A DNA stretch of 64,000 bases from Isoetes taiwanensis (GCA_021234155.1 JAJEKV010000001.1:35572826-35636825); one strand, 5' to 3'; counted from the stretch's first letter, positions 35,763 through 47,797 are shown. Made by a program: numbers and translations. The notes: a model not told the origin generated them from the letters alone.

Positions 35763-37259
35763 CTCATGAGGTACTTATATCCCCCAATTGAACTTGAGAT
35801 TGATTAACATGTGGGAGTTCTTGATTTTAAAATGAATCTGGACCAGTAATGGTCCCAGGTTTACAAACAAACCTTTCTTGATTTCTTGAGAACAAATGCT
35901 ATGCTTTTTCTTCGTGTTTGTTTTTGAGGTGATTGTATATTGTGGTAACCTTTCATAATATGATTTTTTGGAGAATGACCTTGAATTATTTTACCCCTAT
36001 ATATACATAAGTTAGCATTCACTTATACTCGAAAAAATAAAAATAAAAATTAAAACTTCAACATTAAGGCTAACACATTTTTCTCGGATAAAACAAGTTC
36101 TGCTACTTATATTCAAATTTTAGGTCAAAATTCAGTTCCCTACAAAAGTTAGAGATTTGATTTGGGAACAGCTTTCTGGGAACTGGTATTGGTTCACAAC
36201 AGACAAGCAAGAGTTTTGCCCCTGTCATGTTCGAACCACCCTATCTCCCTTTTCGAACCTCGGATTGAGGTGTAGTTTTTTGTCTAACTCGTGAAGAAAA
36301 ATACAAAAATAAGGAAAAAAAATCCTAAAAATCCTCATATTGAGCCAGTTTTACTTTATCTAAATCAAAATTGACTTGACCCCCTTGGATTTACCTAAGT
36401 ATAACTCTCAAGAATGGGACCGATGGATTTTTAGGTATTTTTTCTGTACAAAATGACTGCCGTATATTTAATGTGTAAGAAGGATTTGATTGAATATTGA
36501 ACCTTTGATTTTATATGAATTATAAAGTGAACAGTGCAAATGCACCTTTTCCGGTCCATCATGTGATGACTCTAGTGTTAATGGATATCCTTGTTTGAGT
36601 ATATGCCTTTTTTTTTTTTTTTTTTTTTTGGAAAAAACATTTTTCCTGTAGCTTATATCCTGGATGTATAAGATTAAAGCCGAATTTGGGGTTTTAACAT
36701 TAACAATCAGTCAAGTAAACAACTCAGCTGAGTCATAATATAGTGCTTAAAAAGGCAGACATGGCATGAAAAAATAATGAAATAATTAATAAATTTTTGC
36801 ACTAAGCCACGGATCTTGCATACCATCTTAAGACTCAAATGGATAAAGCAATACATGGCATGCAAGATAGAATTATCATGTGGACCACCTGGATGAAAAG
36901 ATGCTTGGAGATAAGGATCTGCTTTTGCATAAGGACATATTGATTCTTGTATCATTACTGAAAAGGTTAAATTTCTTAAACATCTAAAGTACTTGTATCT
37001 GAATTTAAATAGATTGTTTCCTAATGTTTCAACCTTGATCGTTGCATATATGTGATGGTAGGTTGCCAATCATGAGAAATATATTGTTTGATCATATGTT
37101 TACTGATCATATACTTGTAGACAAGGAGACTGATATACATAGTTTCTTTGAGAATTAAACACTTGTTTTTCATTTTTTATGGTCTCAACTCGAAGGGTAT
37201 TATTTATTTACTCGATGTCTTGATATGGAAGTACCATTCTAGAAAATTCTAGATGTGGA
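35763..37259. other. No gene recognised; T23 tract near 36608
   Basis: A run of about 23 T at 36608-36630 could be the poly(A) tail of a minus-strand retroposon, but no matching target duplication was found. The remainder is AT-rich and featureless. Confidence 0.4.
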
Positions 37260-38474
37260 ATGATAATATTGCCTTTAGGGATTGACCTTGGCAGATGTCT
37301 TGCTAGTTGGTTGATGTCAATGCCAGCTAAGGCTGGATTTTTTTTAACACTTCATTTCATTGGTCATACTAGTGATGCCTCTATTCAGGCTCAAGTAAAT
37401 AAGCCATATCCTAATTTGAAGTTGCTAGAGTTACATTTGTGGTTAATTTCCTTTGCAATGGCTCACACATTGATGTTTCTTTAATTCAAGACAGAGATAT
37501 GTCTACTTATGACAGGGAAATTATTATTCCAAAATGGAAGAAAGAACTGCTGGATCTCGGCTATAGCCATCTCAAAATTAAATGCCCAAGCTATGCTATC
37601 CAAACAATCATGTGTTGCATCAGGGATGTAAAAGCACATGAGTTCATCATACAAAGGGAATCTACCAAAATACCACCAGTATACTCTCGTCTCACATCTT
37701 GGCTTTAATGAATGGGTGCTACTGCTACAGAAAATAAATAACACTGGCAGTGACTGGGATAATATTGAAGATACTATGACGGAAGTTTATGATAGCCTTC
37801 CAGATCTGATTTTCAAATGGACTAGTATTGAAGATGAACAAAAACTGAAATTTGCTTTGGACTGAAAGCCTTGGAATATGCAAACAAGATAGTCAAACCC
37901 AAGGGAAAGAACAGAAATGATGGAGCCAATATGTTCACTGATTGCAACCTAGAGGAGAATGACCCTTTTGGAGAGGCTTTGCTTTCTGAGCGGGATAAGA
38001 TTACACTAGGAGGACAAGGCATGGATAATAGTGTCAACATAGAAGATGACTTTGATTTCAACGTACATAACTGCCTTAAATTTTCTATCATTCCTAAACG
38101 ACTTGTTGAGAGTCATGCTATCCTATGCAACAATGGCATTTGGAGAACTAAGAATTTTGGGGCTCTCGCCCCTATTAGTAAGGAAGCTTGGGTTGTCTTG
38201 GGTTGTATTACCAATGACCAAATCAGGGCTGCCAGTATAGCAGCAAAAAAAAATGGATAAGTTTGTCATAAAAGAAGAGATCAAACTTAATATTGACACT
38301 AGGTTCTTTGATAAGAAGTGTAACAAGAGTTCATTCATGTATGTCAGCCTATCACATGTACAGTCGATGAGCAATGTTGGAATTAATAAGCAACATGCTT
38401 CAAGGGCCGGGGTAATGAAAATCGACCATGGACGTTATTACCTTCACAACTTTTGGAGGAGTGGCATGGCCTGA
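37260..38474 (+). pseudogene. Unrecognised decayed coding region
   Basis: Successive plus-strand frames overlap and read like protein: KLLELHLWLISFAM, then IIIPKWKKELLDLGYSHLKI, YAIQTIMCCIRDVKAHEFII, LGFNEWVLLLQKINNTGSDW, and 37871-38260 with ENDPFGEALLSERDKITLGG and WVVLGCITNDQIRAASIAAK. Frame changes near 37710 and 37865 and at 38260 break it. Acidic, serine-poor composition differs from the LINE proteins nearby. I do not recognise the family; it could be a decayed host gene or part of a large transposon. Confidence 0.45.
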
Positions 38475-39997
38475 AGCGTGCTTTCCACTAGTAGGCAAGG
38501 ATAGATTTTTGGCTTGAAAGACAGCAAGGTCTGGAAAGCACTTTAAAGGTTTGGTACGTGGCTTAGGAAAGAAGGCTTTCAATCCCTGGGACAACATGAT
38601 GGACTCCTGTGCGATCTCTCGAACGAGCCACTGGAATGGGACTTCTGGGACTTCCATATCTCTCGCAATGCAACAGTGTCGGGTCTCCACCTGTGAGGCT
38701 TCTTCGAGCGAGGAGGCAGCTTGGGAAGAGTCTTGCACCCGGTGGTAGGATGGTTAGCTGCTAGAACTCGTCCTTCATGGCAGATAGAGGAGGTGGCCTT
38801 AGCAACTCCACTTGCTGCTTGAAGGCCCTATTTTTAGCTGCTCTCCAATTTATTGGGAGTGCTCTTACGCTTTCATTTTATTGTAAATTTCCTTGTCCTG
38901 GTTCTATGTTATCTGCTCAGTTTCCCTCTCTGCCTGCCATTCCCATAATAGATGGACTTTGGCCCTCCTGTGTGTCTCGGCTATGTATCGGTCTGGCCAA
39001 GCCGCCATCTCTATATGGGTTAGGGCATCCTCCTACGATAGATTCACCGTCTCCCAAATAAATATATTGCTCGCCTCTGACCTTTGGACCCCATTTGCTA
39101 CCTCCTGTGCGTCAGCTGCTATACCATGTCCATGACCCTATGCATCTCTACTCCGGCAGCTTCCTCATCATTGCCTGTCTCAGATTCAGGGCATTAATAA
39201 TGGACTAGATTCATGGTTTGACCCGACTGCTCCACGAATGTATACTTCTCGCCAGAGGCATCAAGCTTAAGCATCCACTGCTCCGTTAAGTGAAAAATAG
39301 GGTAAGCTATCTAACTCCCTATTCTAAAACACTGGACTAACTGCTTAGACGTTCAACCTTTTCAGCATCTCCAGCTAGGTTGCAACCAAGTTCAATGAAA
39401 ATTTGAATAATATAAAGGGTATCATAGCTCTGGTTTTGTAGGGTACGAGCCATGGCTAGGGTGGTGAGGGGAGGTGGCTAGATAAAGAGTGAAGTGGTGC
39501 TTGGAGATGGTGAGGCAAGCTTGGCGATGGCAGTCAACTCTGGTGGTCGGTCAATCCTGGCTATGGCGGAAGAGAGCTCAAGGTACGGTGGCTATGGCAG
39601 AAGAAAGAGGGAAGAGAAAACATAAAAAGAAAGAAGGGAAAAAAAAAAGTCTCAAAGAACAATTTAAATCCTAACTTTTTTTATACTTAAGAAATATACG
39701 TATAAAAAAAATACGGCGGGTGCATATAAGCTGCATGTAGGGGGTTTTAGCCTCTTAAATTTCGATTATGAAGCCCTCTTTCCCCCAATACGTCCCCTTA
39801 AGCCTAGAGCCAAAATGATGACATCTAGCGCGCCACCCAATGGGGGTCCTAGCTAATTTGAGTGTGCCCGATGCAATGACGCAAGAGTCACCTTCATCCG
39901 AGCCTCCTACAAAAAGTTATGGCCTCCGAGAGTAAGGGACCTTGTTCTACCAAAACTAAACAAGACCCAACTCTTACATTCTACAATTTACTTTGTA
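38475..39997. other. No intact gene; possible minus-strand coding remnant at 38.75-39.1 kb
   Basis: On the minus strand about 39070-38880 reads EDALTHIEMAAWPDRYIAET and KVHLLWEWQAERE between stops, which looks like old coding sequence of unknown kind. The last 300 bp before the L1 element is the target region of that insertion. Confidence 0.3.
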
Positions 39998-40408
39998 ATT
40001 TTCTCAGTTTTTTTTTTTTTTTTTTTGAGGGAATGAAGCTTTTTAATCATTAATTATGGAGAATAAGTACAAAATATAAGTATTGCATGACAAAAGATGT
40101 CAGCAACATAGAGAGTTGAATATTTGGATTCGGTGAAATCCAAACCAAAATATAAAGAGCCATAAAGAGTAATAAAGTTTTAGATAGTGACAACATAATG
40201 AAACCATTCAAGTAACATTTGAGACAGAGATGTTCAGCTGTTATCTTGGATAGAGTGGAACTTGTAACAGCAACTTGTAACAGCAACATTTTACTAAGGT
40301 AGCAAAATGTGAAACCATTTTACTGATGAAGCCAGCAACAGTTCGTGTAGATTCCTTGAGCCAATAATCTGCAAAAAACAGCAAGTCTAAAGGAAGATGA
40401 GGCTGATA

Positions 40409-40963
40409 TCAAAAGTTATATGTGTCAAGATAGTGGAAATGATCTCTAAAATGTGGAATGAGGATAGGAATGAAGTTCTTTCCCCAATCAACAAGCTCAA
40501 TCAGCCTTGTAGAGTTACATGTGGAATACAAATGGATCATAGTGCCATAGCAATCTGCCCGACCCCTGTGATAGTAATAGCATTCCCTATAAAATTCAAA
40601 TTGCCTGTCTGTCATATCCATACTGTTAGCATGCATGAACCACCATAGCACATACATGAGCTGAGTTTCCTTGCAAAATTCCTTTGCCCATTCAATCTCT
40701 CTATTTGGGATCTCACTGATGTTTTCATATAATTTCCCTTTTACTTGTCCTGTCCAAAAGTTGTAATCAGTCTGTGTTTGCACTTGATTCTGTATTCTTT
40801 CCTGTCCTGTCATTGGTAGGCCGATATATTTGGAGGCTTCCACATCATCAAAGTGTAGGTCAAGCTTATACTTGCAGTTCCAGAGGTATTCTATCAAAAA
40901 CAGATTCAGAGTTAGTAATGATTTCATGGCAGTGAAGCTTAAATAATTTGAAATACCCAGCAT
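40409..40963 (-). CDS. Extra ORF downstream of L1 RT (184 residues), unrecognised
   Basis: Lies between the zf-RVT domain and the poly(A). It reads YLWNCKYKLDLHFDDVEASK, QTDYNFWTGQVKGKLYENIS, and WWFMHANSMDMTDRQFEFYR with many aromatic residues. It sits where some plant L1s carry an RNase H domain, but I cannot see the D-E-D-D pattern. It may be a divergent C-terminal domain of ORF2 or an independent small gene of this L1 lineage. Confidence 0.45.
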   Translation of the reverse strand: MLGISNYLSFTAMKSLLTLNLFLIEYLWNCKYKLDLHFDDVEASKYIGLPMTGQERIQNQVQTQTDYNFWTGQVKGKLYENISEIPNREIEWAKEFCKETQLMYVLWWFMHANSMDMTDRQFEFYRECYYYHRGRADCYGTMIHLYSTCNSTRLIELVDWGKNFIPILIPHFRDHFHYLDTYNF

Positions 40964-40969
40964 ATTGTC

Positions 40970-41902
40970 CTAAAGACAACCAATTGTGATCAACATTTGC
41001 ATCCTCATATTTGTTTCTATGTGTCTTAATTTTGTGATTTCAATATCAAACATAACTTGAAGTTTAATCCAAATATTAGCTGGATTGTGACCACCATAGA
41101 GAACTCTATTCCTGTGTTTCCAAATATTCCACAAAGCTATGAAGCATAAAGTATTTTGAAGAGGATTATTATTCATCATAAAGTTCAGGATAGAAGCAGG
41201 CCTTTGTAAATTAAAATTCACCTCAAACCATGTCCAGAAACTATGCAATTTGGGGCATATAAAAATATGTTCCATGGATTCTGAAATGCCACAACCTAAG
41301 GGACATAATGGGGAAGCCTGAGATTGATTATTCTGGTGTCTGCATATGTCCTGAAGATTAGGAACACTTTTATTGGCAATTAACCAATTGAAATAAGAGA
41401 TTTTTGGGGCACAATAGGAATTCCATATATTTCTAAACAGCTCTTTCTCTTCTATCTCGTAAAATGTTCCAAAGAATTGCCCCGCTTTGGATGACAAATT
41501 GGACATGGTAAGATGCTCATAGACCTTAGACACTTTATAAATATTTTTGCCATTTAATAACCAATCATTTTCGGGAGGAGAAGAGGCATCTAGGTTTATA
41601 TTTGCCACTTTACTGATAATATGTCTATGAATCAGCCTATCTGTACTAGATCCTCTTATTTTGGCTTTAAGGCTAGTCCATGAAATCCAATGTCCATTGG
41701 CCCAGAGGTCCCCCAAGTTGCAGATATTATTGGACTTCCATTTCCTATAAATCTTAGGATGAATTAAAGCCAAAGGAATATTGTCCCTCTTGGATAGATT
41801 AGAATTCCAGAAGATACTTGTAGCATGGTGAGCCTGATTATTTCCAATATAGATAAAGGCATTGGAGACCTTGTTCCAAGCCATTAAAAGGTTTCTCATC
41901 AA
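40970..41902 (-). pseudogene. L1 ORF2, RVT zinc-binding (zf-RVT) domain
   Basis: After a short disrupted stretch, this 310-residue frame has RNIWNSYCAPKISYFNWLIA, SPLCPLGCGISESMEHIFIC and ALWNIWKHRNRVLYGG. This Cxx(x)C...HxxxxC arrangement is the reverse-transcriptase zinc-binding domain that follows plant L1 RTs. It ends in TKLRHIETN and a stop at 40970. Confidence 0.85.
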
Positions 41903-42116
41903 AGGTGATGTGTTTGATGCAGGTTTAATATCATAGAAAGCAGAGTGAGGGAGCTGATGACTGATAGAGGGATGATCTTTAATTCCACTCTTTGAGATCC
42001 AATAGTGTAAAAATTCTCAGCATAGGGATTATTTCTTTTGGAAAAGGGCTTTCCAAATATATTTACCCCCAAGGCATAAGCTCAGTAGCATAAGACTCTT
42101 GCAAGTAGAGACCTCC

Positions 42117-42734
42117 TCAAGATTTGTTCACGGTAACATAATTCCAATTTACAAGATGCCTTTTCCCCCAAATGAAATTCCTTATGATTCTTTCAATTTG
42201 CTGATAAATGCATTTAGGAGCAATAAGGGCAGAGGAGAAGTAGACATGGGAGCTGGCTAAAACAGAGGAGGCAATAATAGTTCTCCCTGCCAAAGAAAGA
42301 CAACTGCCATAATTATTTAGCTTTTTCCTAATCTTTTCAACAATAGGATGCCAGAGATTCCTGATATTAATATCTAAACCCAAAGGCATCCCTAAAAGTT
42401 TTGTGGTTTCATTTTCAGAAACACACTTTATACCATGAATGTTGAGCTGGCCTGGAGCACCAATAATGACAGATTTGAGCAGATTCAGATGGATCCCTGA
42501 GGCCTTACTAAAATTATTAATAACTTGTAGAAAGAACTCAATATTTTTGGTATCATTTTGTAAAAAGGAGAATGAGTCATCTGCATATTGAAGAATAGTC
42601 AATTGATTCTGAGAATTTGGCATGACCAGACCCTTGATATTACCAAGATTTTGATGATGAAGAATGGCCCGAGTTAACTGATCAGCAAGAAGAATAATAA
42701 ACAAGTAAGGGGCTAAGGGACAACCTTGCCTCAC
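42117..42734 (-). pseudogene. L1 ORF2, RT motifs B-E
   Basis: Carries VRQGCPLAPYLFIILLADQL (motif B), ILQYADDSFSFL (catalytic YADD, motif C) and LLGMPLGLDI, then LAGRTIIASSVLASSHVYF. These continue the RT of the preceding block after an interval (42849-42735) holding the SSIMINGTP strand and an in-frame stop. The catalytic residues are intact; only frames are broken. Confidence 0.85.
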
Positions 42735-42849
42735 ACCTTTCTTCGAGAGAGGAAAAACTTACGGAGTGCCATTAATCATAATAGAGGATTGAGCACGAGA
42801 ATTTAGACCAAGAATTAATTGGATCAACTTATCGTGGAAACCTATTTTC

Positions 42850-44058
42850 TCAGATAGCCAATTCTAAAAAATCCCACCTAATAGAATCAAATGCCTTAGA
42901 GAAATCCAATTTTAGAAGGATACACTTTTGATTAGATATTTTAGCCCAGTGTAATCCTTCCATAGCAGCAATATAGTTGTCCAGAATGAATCTTTTTGGC
43001 AAAAAAGCTGACTGGTTTATAGAAATATTTTTTTGCAAATGGGCATTTATTCTATTTGCCATAATTTTAGCACACACTTTATAAGAAGTGTTGGTGAGGG
43101 AGATAGGTCTCCAATCACTGAAATTCTCAGGTTTATCAACCTTTGGCACAAGAGTGACCAGACCAGCAGCCATGGCTGGATGTAGATGGTTGTTATGCCA
43201 AAATCCATGAATCATGTGAATAAAGTCATATTTAATTTCATCCCAAAAGCACAGGTAAAACTCAGGGGGCAAGCCATCAGGGCCCGGACTTTTTCCTTTT
43301 GCAAGATGCATCAGGGTGGCTTTAATCTCATTCTCATTTGGCAGATCAACAACATTATTGGAGATTGGAATGGAGTCATAATCAGGAAGAGTATTAATCA
43401 GATTAATGAAATCTTTGGCCTCCGAGTTATGCCAGGGAATATTATCACTATCAGAAAAAATTCCAGAATACTTTGAGTAAAAGAATTGACTTATTTCATT
43501 GCTATCTTCCAGCAGGGCATCTTGGTCATTTTTAACAGCCAAAATCTGATTCTTAAGGAGTCTATTTTTAGCCACTCTAAAGAAGAATTTCGAGTTATTA
43601 CTGTCCATATTTGAAAGATATTTTATTTTGCACTTAATGGCAGCACCTTTAGCTTCATATTCCTCCATTGCCTTTATAGTTTGCTCAAGGTTAGACTCTT
43701 GGATATGTAGGTCTCTGTTATGAGGCTCACTCTGAATTTTGAGTCTAATTTCCTTCATATTAATCATGCATCTCTTTTTTTCTTCTTTTCTAGATTTATT
43801 ATTATTTTTAGACCATTGCTTAATCCACACTTTGGAGGCCTTGACATTGGAATAAAAATCTCTCATAGATTTGGTAGGATGCACTCTTGGTAGGTTTAGA
43901 TAGAAGGCTTTAAAAGCGCTACGTAAATTTGCATTATTTAGCAAACTGCAGTTTAATTTAAAGGCAATTGGATCCTTTTTAATGGTAAGCATATGTTTCG
44001 TCTCGAGAAATTGGGGCTGGTGATCAGAAATAGAGGTGGCCTCATCACTAAAAACCAA
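42850..44058 (-). pseudogene. L1 ORF2, linker and RT motifs 1-A
   Basis: Begins SDHQPQFLETKH, the end of the EEP domain (SDHxP). A basic helical linker follows, then AKGKSPGPDGLPPEFYLCFW, LVTLVPKVDKPENFSDWRPI, INQSAFLPKRFILDNYIA and LLKLDFSKAFDSIRWDFLEL (RT motif A). The frame ends at a stop at 42850 just after motif A; the next block is in another frame. Confidence 0.85.
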
Positions 44059-44232
44059 ACAGTTATCCCAGAAGGAATTGTCAGAGTTATTGATATAGAA
44101 TCTATCAAGGGCACAGAAGACACGTTTGCTACCTTCCTGTTTGTTTGACCAAGTAAACTTAAATTCTGAGAGGGATATGAGTGAAAAGAAAATTATCCAT
44201 AAGATTATTCCAATTGATCTTCTCAGCTCTAG

Positions 44233-44733
44233 TCATGTTAATATCATTGCCAAGCTTAAGATCTCTGGAAGGGGTGTTATTAAAATCCCCCCCATAATCC
44301 AGGATAAAGAGCAGTGGTTTTCAAGCCAATTACCAATTTGAGGCCATAAGATTTCTCTCTCTCTAGAGCAAGTAGAAGCATACACATTGATTATCCCAAA
44401 GGAAAGATCGTTTTTCTTGAATATTACTGACTGCCAATTTTTCCCAGGGCTATTGTAAATTAGACAATGAGAGATGTTTTTCCAAATGATGCAGATGCCA
44501 CCAGAAGTACCAGTGGCTTCTATCCAAGATGAGGAATAATCAGAGCCAATCCAATTGGCTAGGTTGGAGCATTCAATTGGAAGCCTCAACTCTTGTAACA
44601 AGATAATATCAGGATTATACTCTCTAATTTGAGCAATCACTCTCCTTCTTTTCAAGGGCCCTTTTATCCCCCTAAGGTTCCAAGACAGAATCTTCATTAA
44701 GGAGATGTTAGCTAGAGACCTTGGGAAAGACAA
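44233..44733 (-). pseudogene. L1 ORF2, N-terminal EEP endonuclease part
   Basis: The first ATG gives MKILSWNLRGIKGPLKRRRV, then IILLQELRLP, SGGICIIWK and LSFGIINVYAST. This is the AP-endonuclease-like (EEP) nuclease that nicks target DNA. The expected GDFN motif is disrupted: a change in a G-run near 44285-44291 shifts the frame, and the continuation (FNNTPSRDLKLGNDIN) lies in another frame to about 44150. ORF2 is in the same frame as ORF1, separated only by one TAA. Confidence 0.8.
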
Positions 44734-47628
44734 TTAGGATCTCCTTTTTTGACTCCTGGTATTTTTCTTAGATTGCAGTCTAGTGTTTAGTGCTGGAGAA
44801 GTATAGTTTCTGGAAATAACCTTGGCTGCCTTATCAGAATTAGCAGTGTTTTTCTTTTTCCCAGGTTCAGGAATCATATTGGAGAGGTATTTGTCATCCT
44901 CCCACAATTGAGATAAGGAAGCATTTTCCTTTTCATGGAAATCAGAGTCTGAATCAGATTCATGAGAACAAGTCCAGAATTTAGACTGACAGCAATGATT
45001 GTTTGAGTTATTTAGATTATCAGAATTATTAGACAATCTATTTAAACCAGAATCATTAGAATTAATATGATTAAGAACAGAAAGAACTTGCCTGGAAGGG
45101 GTAGATCCAGAATTGTCACTGAGATTATGTCGATCTGGCCAAACTTCCTCAGTATCCATTTTGGATGTTGTCATGTTATCCCCAGGGTTTATATCTGCTG
45201 AGTTCATATCTGCCTTACCATTGAATTTACCTTGAGAGACCAAATTTCCATTTACTGGCTCTGTACTTGCTGACTCTGTATTTGCTAACTCTGCATTGGA
45301 TTTACCTTGAAAGACCAAATTTCCTTTTGCTAACCTTTCATTTGCTGACTCTGCATTCTGATTCCCTATGCATTCCACATGTAACTCTGCTAGTTGCTTA
45401 GCAATGGTCTGATCAATATTATTAAATTGGTTTGGACTCGGATATGAGAGGTTATATGGAGATACAATTGGATCAGAGAAGTCAATAAGATCACCATTAT
45501 TGGCAGAAGTGATAAGCATTTGATGGTGAGGGATGATAGGATTGTCAGATGTGGGCGAGGGGGTGGAAGCAACAACTATGGGAATCTGATGATGATATGG
45601 AGAGATAGAATGATGTGAAGGTATGGGATCATGGGTATTTATTGGCTCATAGAAATCTGCACAAAAGTCATCAACAATATCAGTAAGAATTTTGAATTTA
45701 TTATGACATTTAATTCCAGTGTCTATATCTTCTGAATCTTCTGCTTTGTCCCCATCCTGGAGATGAGAATGTTGTTTTTCAGCTGAAGAAGGTTGTGTCC
45801 CTGTATGTTGAAATGGTTCAACATCTATGTTTTGATGTGGCTCCATATTCCTGTGTTTGGAATTATTTTCAGTTTTATTGACAGTGTCAATAGGCTGTTC
45901 CTTATTCTCCAAAAGTAATAATTCTTCATTCCCTGTGTTGTTGAGTGTTTGAGGCTTGCACCCTGAAGTCTTAGCAGTTATGGAAGCCTCAGGATTTTTC
46001 TGAATATTAGTGTCTCCAGAAAATATTCTCAATGCACTTGATCTTTTATTTCTCAATTGAGCCAACTGAGATTTGATGTTACATTTCAACTGATTTGCAG
46101 CAGCTGTTCTAAAAGATGCCTTTCTTTTAGAATCCTCCATTATATCTTGCAAAGTATTGGCAAGATCAAATTGATTATATGGTCGATGAGATTGATTTTC
46201 CATAAGAATACCTTTGCCCTTCAATGTTCTCTTTCTGTCAATGTCATTTTCCTTGAAGCGTGTACTGTTTTGCTGTTCAGGTTGCTGCTTAGATGAATCT
46301 GCATTGCTAGGAGGATTACATCTTTTGTTTATGTACTCCATCCCTTTGTTTAATACCTTGATCGAATTTCCACTATTGGTCATTCCAGAAGTGGCAAATT
46401 TAGAACTTTCTGAATATTGAGATTCTTGGTGTGACTCAGATTTAGATTTATTGGCTTCTCTCTTTTTTTGGATCCGTCTTTTGCTTCCATTAACTCTCTC
46501 CCATGCAAATGTATTTGACATGGGATTGTCCTGTGCTAATTTGTATGTCTGAGATTTGTAATTTGTCTGACATGTTTTAGGCATATTTTGCCTGTCTCTT
46601 AACATGTTATTTGCATTGGGATCTTGACTTGAGCTTTCCCCTGCAACTTTATTTTTCTGGCATACAGTACCAGAGAAGTGTCTACAATTGCAATCATGAC
46701 AATAAAGTGGCAGACCAACCCAGCTTAGTTGTATTTTAATTTGATTGCCAAAGAAGTCCAGGATAGGCACAGATGTAGGGATAGGTTTGGCAATGTTAAG
46801 CTGGACAAAACAAGTAGGTGGCTTGTAGGGGCAATATTCTGTGCAAATGTATCTTCCAAAGGAATTAAAGATTGCAGAGAAGCAATCTTCCTCCCAGTAA
46901 ATAGGACTAAGATCAGACATGGAAACGGAGGCAATAAAGTATTTGTCATATTCTGAAATTGGGAATTTAGGGAACCATTTTAAAAAGGATATTTGAAAAG
47001 TATCAAAGGTCGATCTGCCAAGTTTAAGCAGGAAATTTGCAGACCTGGCATTGCCACATTCAACTAAGATATATGGATATCTAAGCCAGAAAACAGAGTT
47101 TATCATGACAGATTTGTTAAGCCTCAGTAAGTGATCCCATAACTTATCAATTTTGGCACCAACTTTATCAATGGAGACAATAACAGCAGTAGAAGAAAAG
47201 GATTTTATTTTTTCAGCAATGCTGGCTTGGTTAAGATGAATACCTTTGAAAAGCTGCAAGTCTGGTCTAGTTTGATATTGCAGGTGATCCAGATTGAGAG
47301 CCAGCTGCTGATCCGAGATCCTTTCTTGAGCGGGCCGAATGTTTCCATAAGGCAAGGGAACTCCATTGGCATTAAGGATTGGATCCCCATGTAGACCCGG
47401 ATCTTTAGACAAATTGTCCCATTCCGGCACATCCCGAGTCATGTGATGCATTTCTTTGTGGGATAAATCAAGATCAGCAAAATCTCCAAATTTAATGAAA
47501 GCTGAAGGGTTTTTGTGGATGAGACTTAACTGTAGGAGGAGGTCGCCTTGTTTGGAAGGAGAGAGGCGCAGAAAGTTGTGAAGAAAGACCAAGAAATCAG
47601 TGTTTAGGTTTTTTGGAAATGTAGACAT
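44734..47628 (-). CDS. L1 ORF1, RNA-binding DUF4283/zinc-knuckle protein (964 residues)
   Basis: Open from ATG at 47628 to TAA at 44734-44736. An N-terminal helical segment is followed at about residues 200-300 by a DUF4283-like region (LKLGRSTFDTFQISFLKWFP, then YWEEDCFSAIFNSFGRYI). A knuckle CHDCNCRHFSGTVC follows near residue 315. The remaining 600 residues are Asn/Ser/Gln-rich and disordered-looking, with a partly repeated GNLVxQGK motif near residues 770-810. Plant L1 ORF1 proteins bind element RNA, and the DUF4283 plus zf-CCHC pair is diagnostic. The long low-complexity tail makes this protein much larger than usual (often about 400-600 residues). ORF2 continues in the same frame right after the stop. 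Confidence 0.85.
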   Translation of the reverse strand: MSTFPKNLNTDFLVFLHNFLRLSPSKQGDLLLQLSLIHKNPSAFIKFGDFADLDLSHKEMHHMTRDVPEWDNLSKDPGLHGDPILNANGVPLPYGNIRPAQERISDQQLALNLDHLQYQTRPDLQLFKGIHLNQASIAEKIKSFSSTAVIVSIDKVGAKIDKLWDHLLRLNKSVMINSVFWLRYPYILVECGNARSANFLLKLGRSTFDTFQISFLKWFPKFPISEYDKYFIASVSMSDLSPIYWEEDCFSAIFNSFGRYICTEYCPYKPPTCFVQLNIAKPIPTSVPILDFFGNQIKIQLSWVGLPLYCHDCNCRHFSGTVCQKNKVAGESSSQDPNANNMLRDRQNMPKTCQTNYKSQTYKLAQDNPMSNTFAWERVNGSKRRIQKKREANKSKSESHQESQYSESSKFATSGMTNSGNSIKVLNKGMEYINKRCNPPSNADSSKQQPEQQNSTRFKENDIDRKRTLKGKGILMENQSHRPYNQFDLANTLQDIMEDSKRKASFRTAAANQLKCNIKSQLAQLRNKRSSALRIFSGDTNIQKNPEASITAKTSGCKPQTLNNTGNEELLLLENKEQPIDTVNKTENNSKHRNMEPHQNIDVEPFQHTGTQPSSAEKQHSHLQDGDKAEDSEDIDTGIKCHNKFKILTDIVDDFCADFYEPINTHDPIPSHHSISPYHHQIPIVVASTPSPTSDNPIIPHHQMLITSANNGDLIDFSDPIVSPYNLSYPSPNQFNNIDQTIAKQLAELHVECIGNQNAESANERLAKGNLVFQGKSNAELANTESASTEPVNGNLVSQGKFNGKADMNSADINPGDNMTTSKMDTEEVWPDRHNLSDNSGSTPSRQVLSVLNHINSNDSGLNRLSNNSDNLNNSNNHCCQSKFWTCSHESDSDSDFHEKENASLSQLWEDDKYLSNMIPEPGKKKNTANSDKAAKVISRNYTSPALNTRLQSKKNTRSQKRRS

Positions 47629-47797
47629 TTTTGTAACAAATTAGGACTGAATCAGGGGGAAACAACAAACAATGGAATAAAAAGGAACAGATGATTGAAA
47701 AGGAAGACAACTAAGGCAATCTAATTAAAATACCACTATTCAGATCAGTAACCAAATTAGAGCCATGAATTGCAATATTAAAATCAAAGATCTCCAT

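Noticed and set aside
36607-36631. Poly(A) tail of a minus-strand retroposon
   Set aside because: No element body or target duplication could be matched to the T-run.
46057-46956. Plus-strand ORFs inside the L1 ORF1 region
   Set aside because: They are antisense shadows of the 964-residue zinc-knuckle protein.
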